From Flavobacteriaceae bacterium (GTDB lineage Bacteria > Bacteroidota > Bacteroidia > Flavobacteriales > Flavobacteriaceae), in NCBI GenBank assembly GCA_023257625.1, contig JALRBW010000022.1, positions 23,868-87,867 of the forward strand: 64,000 nt of DNA, read 5' to 3'. The notes beneath the pieces were generated by a model that was not told the DNA's origin, ran no database searches, and was given only the letters and a program-made list of their open reading frames with translations. Position numbers and translations under genes: made by a program. Positions 39,262-48,526 of this stretch are shown here, in pieces; position 1 is the stretch's first letter; each line of letters starts with the position of its first letter.

Positions 39262-40786
39262 CCTTATCCCTAATAATTTGAGCTATTGAAACATTTTTTA
39301 TTTTACTTTCCAACCATGATAAAATATCAAGATATAAGAAAGACCGACGTTCATAAGGATCGAATTCATATTGTTTAAGCTCGTCATATAGTTTCTCAAA
39401 TGCACCCTTAAGTTCATTAGGAAAAATATCTCCTAACCCTCTTACAAAACGAATCATAGCTTTTTGTACTTCATGCAAGTCATTCATTTTAATTAAGAAC
39501 TTATAGGTTTCACGTAATTGAGATTCTAAATGATAATCAAAACCAGCTTCATAATGAGCAAAAATGTTTAAAACCCTTGAGAAACAAAGTAAATCCTCAC
39601 GCATTTTTAAACGTTTATTACTAATAATTTTGTCAAGATAAGCAATACAATTTTCATAATCTTGAACTCCAAAATATACACATGCGATTTTATAATAAAA
39701 CAACATTACATGATGAGGGTCAATTTGGTTTTGATATTCTTTTATTCCTTTTTTAATTTCAGGAATTAAGATTTGAGCTTCTTCAAAAGTACCTTCTAGA
39801 AAATGTAAATTAAGTCGATTACTATATTGAATTAAAAAATTTAATACGCTTAAATTATCATTGTTTGGAAAATTTGTACCCTTAGTTTGAAGAATCATTT
39901 GATGTAACACTTCTTTAAATTTAGAAGGGTACTTCAAAAGTGATAAACTCTCCATTAAATAGTTATTCCCCTTTAAGTAAAATACAGGGTGAATTTCTAT
40001 CATTTGAGGGTTTTCCTCAAACATTTCAACCCATTTTGCAGCATTACGGTAGGTAGAAAGAAAATCTTGAATCAAAAAGCTGTACCAAACATGGGCCTTG
40101 TAATACCATAATTTTTCACGAAAACCAAGAGTTTCCAATTCAACTTTAGGTAATTTTTCATAAAAAAATTTAGTTATTTCCCTGAACTCGTCATCACTTT
40201 TGGCATATCCAGCCTTGATTAATCTTTCATACAATTGAAGTGATAAATTTGATAATTGTGTTGATAAATTGTTTTGAACACGAAGGTACTCGGCCTCAGC
40301 AATTAAGGTTTCTGCTCTATTACTCAAACTTCGTGTAATATATTGTGATTCAATTACTTTTTCTAATTCCACAATATCATACGCTGAATATTTTTCTTCA
40401 TTTTTGAGTGCTAATAATTTTGCCTTCTCTAATACTTTTAAACTTTGTTTATACAATCCTTTTTGATAAAGAATGGTAGCAAAATCAAGTTGTTCTCGAA
40501 TTTGAATCCGAATATTTTTATGCATTGGATTCATTCGAAGGCTTATTAAAATTTGTTTGTAGAGATGTGCTTTTAGATTTGATAATTGTTGTTTAGTCAC
40601 AATACCTTTGTCTAAAATAACTTTCTCATCATAGCGAGTCATCTTGTCCAACACTTGAAAAAGACTTAAAAATTTAGAATCTTCATTAGAATCCATTCGA
40701 CCCACATAAAGACGAAATTGCCTTTTTTCTGACTTAGAAAGCGATTTTACAAGTACAAATAAATTATCTTTGGGCTCATTTGTCAT
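39194..40786 (-). CDS. Large alpha-helical repeat protein of unknown function
   Basis: The 530-residue product is mostly helix-forming. It opens with FVLVKSLSKSEKRQFRLYVGRMDSNEDSKFLSLFQVLDKM, then contains segments resembling tetratricopeptide or similar repeats (YQKGLYKQSLKVLEKAKLLALK; HPVFYLKGNNYLMESLSLLKYPSKF; YYKIACVYFGVQDYENCIAYLDKIISN). No signal peptide or catalytic motif is seen, so a cytosolic scaffold or interaction protein is likely. Its C-terminal 22 codons overlap the rluA-type gene antisense. It is divergent from leuA. Confidence 0.75.
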   Translation of the reverse strand: MTNEPKDNLFVLVKSLSKSEKRQFRLYVGRMDSNEDSKFLSLFQVLDKMTRYDEKVILDKGIVTKQQLSNLKAHLYKQILISLRMNPMHKNIRIQIREQLDFATILYQKGLYKQSLKVLEKAKLLALKNEEKYSAYDIVELEKVIESQYITRSLSNRAETLIAEAEYLRVQNNLSTQLSNLSLQLYERLIKAGYAKSDDEFREITKFFYEKLPKVELETLGFREKLWYYKAHVWYSFLIQDFLSTYRNAAKWVEMFEENPQMIEIHPVFYLKGNNYLMESLSLLKYPSKFKEVLHQMILQTKGTNFPNNDNLSVLNFLIQYSNRLNLHFLEGTFEEAQILIPEIKKGIKEYQNQIDPHHVMLFYYKIACVYFGVQDYENCIAYLDKIISNKRLKMREDLLCFSRVLNIFAHYEAGFDYHLESQLRETYKFLIKMNDLHEVQKAMIRFVRGLGDIFPNELKGAFEKLYDELKQYEFDPYERRSFLYLDILSWLESKIKNVSIAQIIRDKANSLNRKERPSISHFQVTQRKW

Positions 40787-40860
40787 TGTAATGATTTTAA
40801 ATGTAATTTATTAATTATTAGCATTTTAAACATTCTCTTTTTAAGTCGGGTGTTGTAATA

Positions 40861-40868
40861 CAAAAGTA
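40861..40868 (-). promoter_or_regulatory. Candidate -7 element (TACTTTTG) for the helical-repeat gene
   Basis: On the minus strand TACTTTTG matches TAnnTTTG, 74 bp before the ATG at 40786. It lies only 30 bp from the leuA -7 element, so the two divergent promoters face back to back. Confidence 0.45.
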
Positions 40869-40896
40869 GCGAAATTCTGACAGTGACGAATTAAAA

Positions 40897-40926
40897 GTAA
40901 TTTTGAATTACATTTTATAAAATGTA
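40897..40926 (+). promoter_or_regulatory. leuA promoter -7 element and overlapping palindromic operator
   Basis: TAATTTTG (40898-40905) matches TAnnTTTG. It is embedded in the dyad GTAATT-TTG-AATTAC (40897-40911) and followed directly by the perfect 18-bp palindrome TACATTTTATAAAATGTA (40909-40926), which covers the expected start point, 12 bp before the leuA ATG. This placement suits a repressor. Confidence 0.6.
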
Positions 40927-40937
40927 GGCCTTATTTT

Positions 40938-42086
40938 ATGGAATATGTAGAAATATTTGATACCACCCTTCGTGATGGTGAACAAGTTCCTGGATGTAAA
41001 CTAGATTCAAAAACAAAGTTAATCATTGCAGAGCAACTAGACGAATTGGGTGTTGATGTACTTGAAGCAGGATTTCCTATCTCTAGTCCAGGTGACTTCA
41101 AAGCAGTAGAAGATATTTCAAAATTAATGAAAAATGCTCGGGTTTGTGGATTAACCCGTGCCGTAATGAAAGATATAGACGTGGCCGCTGAGGCCCTAAA
41201 GTCTGCAAAAAGAGCAAGAATTCATACCGGTATTGGAACTTCAGATAATCACATCAAATACAAATTTAACGCTACAAGAGAACAAATTCTCGAACGTGCT
41301 GTTGCTGCTGTTAAACATGCAAAAAGTTACTTTGAGGACATTGAATTTTATGCTGAAGATGCTGGGCGTACTGATAATGTTTTTTTAGCCCAAGTATGTG
41401 AAGCGGTTATCAAGGCAGGGGCAACAGTACTCAATATTCCTGATACAACTGGATATTGTCTTCCTGAAGAATACGGAGCTAAAATGAAATATTTAAAGGA
41501 AAATGTCAAAGGAATAGAGAAGGCTCGCTTATCCTGTCATTGTCATAATGATCTTGGCTTAGCAACCGCTAATTCTATTGCCGGAGTGCAGTATGGAGCA
41601 CGTCAAATAGAATGTACTATAAATGGAATTGGAGAAAGAGCTGGAAATACCTCTCTAGAGGAGGTAGTAATGATTTTACGTCAACATCCTTACCTAAACT
41701 TAGATACTCGAATTAAATCACAAATGCTCTTTGGAATTAGTCAGTTAGTCTCTGAAAGTATGGCAATGCCTGTTCAGCCAAATAAAGCAATTGTAGGTGC
41801 AAATGCTTTTGCTCACTCTTCTGGAATTCACCAAGATGGTGTAATTAAGAAAAGAGATACTTATGAAATAATAGATCCTAAAGACGTTGGTGTAACACAA
41901 TCTTCTATTGTACTAACTGCTCGAAGCGGAAGAGCCGCATTAGCATATCGAGCAAAAAATATTGGATACGAACTCGATAAATTACAACTAGATAAAGTAT
42001 ATCAACAATTTTTACTAGTTGCCGATCAAAAGAAAGAAATTAATGATGACGATATTCCAAAAATCATTAAAGCAAGCAATATTTAA
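40938..42086 (+). CDS. leuA: 2-isopropylmalate synthase LeuA (short form, no regulatory domain)
   Basis: LeuA condenses acetyl-CoA with 2-oxoisovalerate, the first step of leucine synthesis. The 382-residue protein has the HMGL-like TIM barrel: [17 protein letters not shown] at the start, the metal site [14 protein letters not shown] around 200, and [17 protein letters not shown]. It ends after the linker ([24 protein letters not shown] ... [16 protein letters not shown]) without the LeuA leucine-binding domain, so it should not be leucine-inhibited in the usual way. It starts the leu operon. Confidence 0.92.
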   Translation: MEYVEIFDTTLRDGEQVPGCKLDSKTKLIIAEQLDELGVDVLEAGFPISSPGDFKAVEDISKLMKNARVCGLTRAVMKDIDVAAEALKSAKRARIHTGIGTSDNHIKYKFNATREQILERAVAAVKHAKSYFEDIEFYAEDAGRTDNVFLAQVCEAVIKAGATVLNIPDTTGYCLPEEYGAKMKYLKENVKGIEKARLSCHCHNDLGLATANSIAGVQYGARQIECTINGIGERAGNTSLEEVVMILRQHPYLNLDTRIKSQMLFGISQLVSESMAMPVQPNKAIVGANAFAHSSGIHQDGVIKKRDTYEIIDPKDVGVTQSSIVLTARSGRAALAYRAKNIGYELDKLQLDKVYQQFLLVADQKKEINDDDIPKIIKASNI

Positions 42087-42099
42087 ATTTATTTAATAA

Positions 42100-43494
42100 A
42101 TGAAAAAAACCCTATTTGATAAAGTTTGGGATTCACATGTAGTCCGTCGTATTGATCAAGGACCTGATGTCCTTTTTATAGACAGACACATGATACATGA
42201 GGTAACAAGTCCAGTTGCTTTTTTAGGACTTAAAAACAGAAATCTTTCCGTATTGTACCCTGAACGTACTTTTGCTACAGCAGATCATAATACACCCACC
42301 CTAAATCAACATTTACCTGTTGCTGACCCCCTATCTCGAAATCAATTAAAAGCTTTAGAAGAAAATGCAACTGCACATGGAATTTCTTATTGGGGACTTG
42401 GGCATCAAAAAAATGGAATAGTTCATGTGGTAGGTCCAGAATATGGAATCACTCAACCGGGAGCTACCATTGTTTGTGGTGATTCACATACTTCTACACA
42501 TGGAGCATTTGGAGCTATTGCTTTTGGAATCGGAACTTCAGAAGTTGAAATGGTATTGGCAACTCAATGCATCATGCAGCCCAAACCTAAAAAAATGAGA
42601 ATTACCATAAACGGTAAATTGAATCACGGAGTAACTCCAAAAGATGTTGCTTTATATATAATTTCAAAACTAACCACTTCAGGAGCAACAGGATATTTCG
42701 TTGAATATGCTGGTGAGGTCTTTCAACAATTAAGTATGGAAGGTCGAATGACCGTTTGTAATTTAAGTATTGAAATGGGTGCTCGGGGTGGAATGATTGC
42801 TCCAGATGAAAAAACATTTACTTACATCAAAGGACGAGAATTTACTCCTAAAGGGGCAGATTGGGATAAGGCTATGAAATATTGGAGCACTCTACATACT
42901 GATGAAGGAGCTGCATTTGATAAAGAAATAACTTTTGACGGATCGGATATTGATCCAATGATTACATTCGGTACAAATCCAGGTATGGGAATGAGTATTA
43001 CTAAAGCAATTCCCAAAGCAGAATTAATGGAAGGGGGTGCAGCTACCTATAAAAAATCTCTTGATTATATGGGATATTCAGAAGGTGAAACCATGCTAGG
43101 TAAACCCATTGATTATGTGTTTATTGGAAGTTGTACCAATGGACGAATAGAAGACTTTAGAGCTTTTGCACAAGTAGTAAAAGGGCATAAAAAGAATGAA
43201 AATGTAACCGCTTGGCTTGTTCCAGGATCTCATAAAGTGTTAAATGCCATTAAAGAGGAAGGATTACTTGAAATTTTTGAGGCAGCAGACTTCAAATTAC
43301 GAGAACCAGGTTGCTCTGCATGTTTGGCAATGAATGATGATAAAATACCAGCGGGTAAATATGCTGTAAGTACATCAAACCGAAATTTTGAAGGTCGCCA
43401 GGGTCCTGGTGCCCGAACCTTATTGGCAAGTCCGCTTGTAGCTGCTGCAGCGGCAATTACCGGAAAAATAACTGATCCGCGAACTTTAATTTAA
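42100..43494 (+). CDS. leuC: 3-isopropylmalate dehydratase large subunit LeuC
   Basis: LeuC is the iron-sulfur aconitase-type subunit that isomerises 2- to 3-isopropylmalate together with LeuD. The 464-residue protein has [32 protein letters not shown] around 126, and the cluster cysteines in [16 protein letters not shown] and [12 protein letters not shown]. It lies 13 bp after leuA. Confidence 0.96.
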   Translation: MKKTLFDKVWDSHVVRRIDQGPDVLFIDRHMIHEVTSPVAFLGLKNRNLSVLYPERTFATADHNTPTLNQHLPVADPLSRNQLKALEENATAHGISYWGLGHQKNGIVHVVGPEYGITQPGATIVCGDSHTSTHGAFGAIAFGIGTSEVEMVLATQCIMQPKPKKMRITINGKLNHGVTPKDVALYIISKLTTSGATGYFVEYAGEVFQQLSMEGRMTVCNLSIEMGARGGMIAPDEKTFTYIKGREFTPKGADWDKAMKYWSTLHTDEGAAFDKEITFDGSDIDPMITFGTNPGMGMSITKAIPKAELMEGGAATYKKSLDYMGYSEGETMLGKPIDYVFIGSCTNGRIEDFRAFAQVVKGHKKNENVTAWLVPGSHKVLNAIKEEGLLEIFEAADFKLREPGCSACLAMNDDKIPAGKYAVSTSNRNFEGRQGPGARTLLASPLVAAAAAITGKITDPRTLI

Positions 43495-43498
43495 TCTC

Positions 43499-44095
43499 AT
43501 GGCTTACGATTCTTTTCATATTTTACAAAGCACAGCTGTGCCACTTCCAATTGAAAACGTTGATACTGATCAAATTATCCCTGCTCGCTTTTTAAAAGCA
43601 ACAGAACGTAAAGGTTTTGGTGATAATTTATTTCGTGATTGGAGATACAATCAAGACGATACTCCAAAAACTGATTTTGTTTTAAACAATGCCACTTATT
43701 CAGGAAAAATTTTAATTGGTGGTCACAATTTTGGCTCAGGATCGTCTCGTGAACATGCCGCTTGGGCAATTTACGATTACGGCTTTCGCTGTGTAGTCTC
43801 GAGCTTTTTTGCCGATATTTTCCGAAACAATTGTTTGAACATTGGGGTGTTACCCGTTCAAGTTTCACCTTCTTTTTTAGCAACCCTATTTCATGCAATT
43901 GAAACCGATCCTTCTGCTGAGTTGTTGGTAGATTTACCCCAACAAACCGTAACGCTTAAGGCAACAGGACAATCAGAACCCTTTGAGATAAATTCATACA
44001 AAAAAGAAAACTTGCTTAACGGATACGATGATATTGATTATTTAAACAATATTAAACCTGAAATCGTAAATTTCGCAGCACAAACACCGCTCTAG
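43499..44095 (+). CDS. leuD: 3-isopropylmalate dehydratase small subunit LeuD
   Basis: LeuD is the swivelling-domain subunit of isopropylmalate isomerase. The 198-residue protein shows NVDTDQIIPARFLKATERKGFGDNLFRDW and GGHNFGSGSSREHAAWAIYDYGFRCVVSSFFADIFRNN, both typical. It starts 4 bp after leuC and abuts the next gene. Confidence 0.96.
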   Translation: MAYDSFHILQSTAVPLPIENVDTDQIIPARFLKATERKGFGDNLFRDWRYNQDDTPKTDFVLNNATYSGKILIGGHNFGSGSSREHAAWAIYDYGFRCVVSSFFADIFRNNCLNIGVLPVQVSPSFLATLFHAIETDPSAELLVDLPQQTVTLKATGQSEPFEINSYKKENLLNGYDDIDYLNNIKPEIVNFAAQTPL

Positions 44096-44109
44096 TGAAT
44101 CACAGCACC

Positions 44110-45627
44110 ATGAGAAGAACGCTAGAAATTATGGACACAACGCTTCGCGATGGCGAGCAAACCTCTGGCGTATCCTTTACGGCTAAAGAAAAATTAACAC
44201 TTGCAAAATTACTTCTTCAAGAACTAAATATAGATCGTATTGAAATCGCATCTGCTCGAGTTTCTGATGGAGAATTTAATGCTGTTAAAGAAATTACTCA
44301 TTGGGCAAAAGAAAACAAATGTATTGAGCGAATTGAAGTGCTCACCTTTGTTGATGGAGGAACGTCTATAGAATGGATGAAAAAATCAGGTGCTAAAGTT
44401 CAAAATTTACTAACCAAAGGATCTCTAAATCATCTTACCCATCAGCTAAAACTTACTCCTAAAGCCCATTTTTTACAAATTGGAAATTGTATAAAAAACG
44501 CCAAAGTCGAAGGGATTTTAACAAATGTATACTTAGAAGATTGGAGCAACGGCATGCAGTTCTCAGAAGAATATGTGTTAGATTTTATTTCTTTTTTAAG
44601 TACACAACCTATTGAACGTGTTTTATTACCCGATACCCTAGGAGTTTTAACTCCAGAAAAAACAAAACAATATTTAACAGCAATCCTCTCTCAATTTCCA
44701 ACTATGCGCTTTGATTTTCACGGCCATAATGACTATGATTTAGGGGTAGCCAATTCGATGGAAGCTGCAAAAGTAGGAGTTAATGGTCTTCATTTAACAG
44801 TTAATGGGATGGGAGAACGCGCTGGAAATGCACCATTGGCAAGTGTTGTTGCAGTAATTAATGATTTCATACCCGAAATTGAACTGAACATAAGAGAGAG
44901 TTCACTTTTCAAAGTAAGCCAGTTAGTAGCTACACTTACTGGGTTTCGAATTCCAGTAAACAAGCCCATTGTAGGTGAAAATGTATTTACTCAAACAGCA
45001 GGTATCCATGCTGATGGAGATCAGAAAAAGAATTTATATTTTAATGATTTATTGCCCGAACGTTTTGGACGTAAACGAAAATATGCCCTGGGAAAAACCT
45101 CGGGTAAAGCCAATATTCAAAAAAATGTACAGGAATTGGGGCTTACACTTACTGATGATGAACTAAAAAAAGTTACTCAACGCATCATTGAACTTGGTGA
45201 TAAAAAAGAGCAAGTCACCGCAGAAGATCTTCCATTCATTATTTCTGATGTAATGGGGAATCAAGTGCCTGATAAAGTCAAAATACAATCCTATGTGCTT
45301 ACCCATTCTAAAGGATTAAGACCTACCACAAGTATTTCTGTGGAAATCAATGGAAAAAAATTTGAAGAAAATGCGTCGGGTGACGGACAGTACGATGCCT
45401 TTTGGAACGCGTTAAAAAAAATATACACCTATCAAAAACAAGACCTCCCTGATTTGGTAGATTATGCAGTTCGTATACCTCCGGGAAGTAATTCAGATGC
45501 CCTATGTGAAACCAGTATCACATGGAAAGGAAATGATCGCGAATTTACCACTCGTGGCTTAGATTCTGACCAAACAGTTTCGGCTATTAAAGCCACAGAA
45601 AAAATGTTAAATCTCATACAAAAATAA
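44110..45627 (+). CDS. 2-isopropylmalate synthase/citramalate synthase-like enzyme with regulatory domain
   Basis: The 505-residue protein (from the ATG at 44110; a GTG at 44095 is less likely) has an HMGL-like barrel, [21 protein letters not shown], with the metal site FDFHGHNDYDLGVANSMEAA and NGMGERAGNAPLASVVAV. It ends in an alpha-isopropylmalate-synthase regulatory domain (about 375-505, VKIQSYVLTHSKGLRPTTSISVEINGK). It may be the regulated 2-isopropylmalate synthase or an (R)-citramalate synthase feeding isoleucine. Motifs alone do not decide this. Its position between leuD and leuB means it is made with the leucine enzymes. Confidence 0.85.
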   Translation: MRRTLEIMDTTLRDGEQTSGVSFTAKEKLTLAKLLLQELNIDRIEIASARVSDGEFNAVKEITHWAKENKCIERIEVLTFVDGGTSIEWMKKSGAKVQNLLTKGSLNHLTHQLKLTPKAHFLQIGNCIKNAKVEGILTNVYLEDWSNGMQFSEEYVLDFISFLSTQPIERVLLPDTLGVLTPEKTKQYLTAILSQFPTMRFDFHGHNDYDLGVANSMEAAKVGVNGLHLTVNGMGERAGNAPLASVVAVINDFIPEIELNIRESSLFKVSQLVATLTGFRIPVNKPIVGENVFTQTAGIHADGDQKKNLYFNDLLPERFGRKRKYALGKTSGKANIQKNVQELGLTLTDDELKKVTQRIIELGDKKEQVTAEDLPFIISDVMGNQVPDKVKIQSYVLTHSKGLRPTTSISVEINGKKFEENASGDGQYDAFWNALKKIYTYQKQDLPDLVDYAVRIPPGSNSDALCETSITWKGNDREFTTRGLDSDQTVSAIKATEKMLNLIQK

Positions 45628-45632
45628 ACTCC

Positions 45633-46700
45633 ATGCATTTAAAGATTGCCCTACTCGCCGGTGACGGTATTGGTCCTGAAGTAATTGAACAAGCCGTTAA
45701 AGTTTCTGACGCTATTGCTACTAAATTTAATCATACTATTGAATGGACCCCCGCCCTTACAGGTGCAGCTGCAATTGACGCCGTTGGTGATCCATATCCT
45801 GAGGAAACACATCAAATTTGTTTACAAGCCGATGCCATTTTGTTTGGTGCTATAGGACATCCTCGATTTGATAATGATCCATCAGCTAAAGTAAGGCCTG
45901 AACAAGGATTACTAAAAATGCGTCAAAAATTAGGCTTATTTGCCAATGTAAGACCCACCTTCACATTTCCTTCGCTTTTAGATAAATCACCTTTAAAACG
46001 TGAACGCATTGAAGGAACTGATTTGGTTTTTTTACGTGAACTTACAGGGGGTATATATTTTGGAGAACGTGGACGTAAAGACAATGGAAATACTGCCTTT
46101 GACACCTGTACTTATACCCGTGATGAAATAAAAAGATTGGCACGCAAAGGCTTTGAATTGGCCATGACACGATCAAAAAAGTTATGTTGTGTAGATAAAG
46201 CTAACGTGCTTGAAAGCTCCCGTTTGTGGAGAGAAACCGTACAAGCTATGGAAAAAGACTACCCAGAAGTAACGGTTTCCTACGAGTTTGTAGATGCAGT
46301 GGCGATGCGCTTGGTACAATGGCCCAATAGTTATGATGTGCTAATTACAGAAAACCTTTTTGGCGATATCTTAACCGATGAAGCCTCGGTTATTTCAGGT
46401 TCTATGGGATTAATGCCCTCCGCCTCTGTGGGTACTGAAAATGCATTGTATGAACCCATTCATGGATCGTTTCCTCAAGCTACAGGCTTAGGCATAGCCA
46501 ATCCACTCGCTACCATCCTTTCTGCGGCTATGATGTTTGAAATGAGCTTTGGTCTGACAGCAGAAGGGGCTGAAATTCGCCGAGTAGTTGATCTTTCTCT
46601 TGCAGAGGGAGTCGTTACAGAAGATCTCAAAGAAGGAGGAGCAAAAGGAAATTCCACCGCTGAAGTAGGCGATTATTTAGTCCAACAAATTTTGGGATAA
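45633..46700 (+). CDS. leuB: 3-isopropylmalate dehydrogenase LeuB
   Basis: LeuB oxidises and decarboxylates 3-isopropylmalate to 2-oxoisocaproate using NAD+. The 355-residue protein shows KIALLAGDGIGPEVIEQAV, FGAIGHPRFDNDPSAKVRPEQGLLKMRQKLGLFANVRP, the substrate segment LRELTGGIYFGERG, and NLFGDILTDEASVISGSMGLMPSAS with the metal aspartates. It is the last gene of the leu operon. A small hairpin (GGGATA/TATCCC, 46694-46710) spans its stop codon. Confidence 0.96.
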   Translation: MHLKIALLAGDGIGPEVIEQAVKVSDAIATKFNHTIEWTPALTGAAAIDAVGDPYPEETHQICLQADAILFGAIGHPRFDNDPSAKVRPEQGLLKMRQKLGLFANVRPTFTFPSLLDKSPLKRERIEGTDLVFLRELTGGIYFGERGRKDNGNTAFDTCTYTRDEIKRLARKGFELAMTRSKKLCCVDKANVLESSRLWRETVQAMEKDYPEVTVSYEFVDAVAMRLVQWPNSYDVLITENLFGDILTDEASVISGSMGLMPSASVGTENALYEPIHGSFPQATGLGIANPLATILSAAMMFEMSFGLTAEGAEIRRVVDLSLAEGVVTEDLKEGGAKGNSTAEVGDYLVQQILG

Positions 46701-46980
46701 GCAGTATCCCACACTTAAAATCCAAACCCGCGCATGAGTGATTTTTTTTACATTGATTTTTAATGAAAATAAAGCCAACGCCATATTTTCAATGTCGAAA
46801 TGAAGCCGTCAGAGTCTATAGGGAAAAGCTGTTAGCTCGTATCAAAGTTCGTGTATAACCAAAAGCCCAGTATAACATAACCAACTGAATTGTAAGAGGC
46901 ACCTCAGGGCTGGAGTAAAAAGCTTGAAATTTTTGAAATGCATAAGACTAAATAATTTTAAAACATTATTTTAGTATAAT
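46701..46980 (+). other. Orphan intergenic region of mixed composition
   Basis: 280 bp between leuB and the PhyH gene. It holds only tiny frames, such as a 31-codon one at 46763-46858 (MKIKPTPYFQCRNEAVRVYR...), and on the same strand a stop-interrupted stretch further on that reads like protein (EAPQGWSKKLEIFEMHKTK, about 46895-46951). Base use around 46800-46915 is less AT-rich than other gaps here. It may be a decayed gene or an RNA, but nothing is recognised. Confidence 0.4.
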
Positions 46981-47778
46981 ATGAATCAAACAACTCATTT
47001 TTCTGTATCAAAAGCTGAAGTGGAGTACTTCAACACCCAAGGTTATGTTAAAATAAAAAATGTTTTTTCTGCCGAACAACTTTCAGCCTTTGAGGAGGTA
47101 TTGGATCAAATTGTGGCCCAAGAAAAAGAGCAACTCCCCCCCCTAGAAGAACGCGATACCTATGGCAAAGCATTTATTCAACTAGGAAATTTATGGGAGC
47201 AAGAGCAACGCATCAAAGATTTTGTGTTTTCCAAGCCACTAGCTCATATTGCACAACAATTATTGGAAGTTGACAGTGTTCGTATGTATCACGATCAAGC
47301 ACTTTACAAAGAAGCCGATGGAGGGATAACCCCGTGGCATTGCGACCAACAATACTGGCCTTTAGAGAGTAATAAAACCGTTACCGCTTGGATTCCACTT
47401 ACTGAAATTCCAATAGCCATGGGACCGCTAGAATTTAGCGCCGGTAGTCAACAACTATTGGAAGGAAGACAACTCGAAATTGGAGACGAAAGTGAAGAGA
47501 AAATTGGTAAACTACTTCGCCTCACAGATTTTGAACAACACGTTTCCCCATATGCTCTGGGTGAAGTAAGTTTTCATTCTGGTTGGGTATTTCATAGAGC
47601 AGGGGCAAATACATCATCAATGATGCGAAAAGTAATGACAGTGATTTATATGGATGGAGCAATGAAACTCAAACAACCTGAAAACAAAAACCAAGAACGC
47701 GATTGGCATAGGTGGTGTCCCGGAGCAGAAATAGGCAAAGTGATTGACACACCAATAAATCCAATTCTTTATCCCTAA
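46981..47778 (+). CDS. Phytanoyl-CoA dioxygenase family protein
   Basis: This is a 265-residue Fe(II)/2-oxoglutarate-dependent oxygenase. The iron ligands are readable as His120 and Asp122 (PWHCDQQYWPL) and His205 (GWVFHRAGAN), with an arginine for 2-oxoglutarate shortly after (MMRKVMTV). The family hydroxylates various small molecules and lipids, and no substrate can be inferred. It appears to be a single-gene unit with msrA 88 bp downstream. Confidence 0.88.
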   Translation: MNQTTHFSVSKAEVEYFNTQGYVKIKNVFSAEQLSAFEEVLDQIVAQEKEQLPPLEERDTYGKAFIQLGNLWEQEQRIKDFVFSKPLAHIAQQLLEVDSVRMYHDQALYKEADGGITPWHCDQQYWPLESNKTVTAWIPLTEIPIAMGPLEFSAGSQQLLEGRQLEIGDESEEKIGKLLRLTDFEQHVSPYALGEVSFHSGWVFHRAGANTSSMMRKVMTVIYMDGAMKLKQPENKNQERDWHRWCPGAEIGKVIDTPINPILYP

Positions 47779-47866
47779 TTGAAGAAAAATCGTACCCCTT
47801 TTACAAATACTCTAGCCTAAGCCTTATTTCGTCTGTTTAGATTTAGTAATTTGCCAAAAAAAAGAG

Positions 47867-48526
47867 ATGAAAATTATTTTTGCCTGGATAAGTTTACTGG
47901 CACTTCAAACGTGCATTTCAAATACTCCACCCGTTAACTACTCCAAACCGTTATGGACACCGCAAAAGCAACCTCAAGAAAATTTGAAAAAAGCCTATTT
48001 TGCCTCGGGTTGCTTTTGGTGCGTTGAAGCTATTTTTGAAAGTGTAAAGGGCGTAGAAGAGGTCTATTCTGGTTACGCAGGGGGTTTTACAAAAAATCCA
48101 AACTACAATCAAATTGGAACAGGAAGAACTGGACATGCCGAAGCTGTAGAAGTAATTTACAATCCTAATATAGTATCATTTGCAACTTTATTGCAAGTGT
48201 TTTTTGGTTCACATGACCCAACAACCCCAAACAGACAAGGGCCAGATTACGGTTCTCAATACCGTTCAATCGCTTTTTATACTTCTGATCAAGAACGAGA
48301 TCAAATACAAAAATACATTGCGCTGTTAACTGAAAAGGAAATCTTCTCTCAAGAAATTGTAACGGAAATCAAAGCACTAGAAACCTTCTATTATGCCGAG
48401 GAATACCATCAGGATTATGAAAAAAATAATCCTGATAATCCTTACGTACAACAAGTCTCTATTCCAAGATTAAAGCGTTTCCAAGAGCGATATCCTGAAT
48501 TGCTAAAATCAATAAGTGTACATTGA
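47867..48526 (+). CDS. msrA: Peptide-methionine (S)-S-oxide reductase MsrA, exported form
   Basis: MsrA repairs the S epimer of methionine sulfoxide. The 219-residue protein has the catalytic motif FASGCFWCVEAIFESVKGVEEVYSGYAGG near residue 45, then GHAEAVEVIYNP and DPTTPNRQGPDYGSQYRS, and HQDYEKNNPDNPY near the end. An N-terminal segment MKIIFAWISLLALQTCIS looks like a signal peptide, perhaps a lipoprotein with the imperfect box LQTC, so it probably acts in the periplasm. Its stop overlaps the start of galM. Confidence 0.94.
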   Translation: MKIIFAWISLLALQTCISNTPPVNYSKPLWTPQKQPQENLKKAYFASGCFWCVEAIFESVKGVEEVYSGYAGGFTKNPNYNQIGTGRTGHAEAVEVIYNPNIVSFATLLQVFFGSHDPTTPNRQGPDYGSQYRSIAFYTSDQERDQIQKYIALLTEKEIFSQEIVTEIKALETFYYAEEYHQDYEKNNPDNPYVQQVSIPRLKRFQERYPELLKSISVH

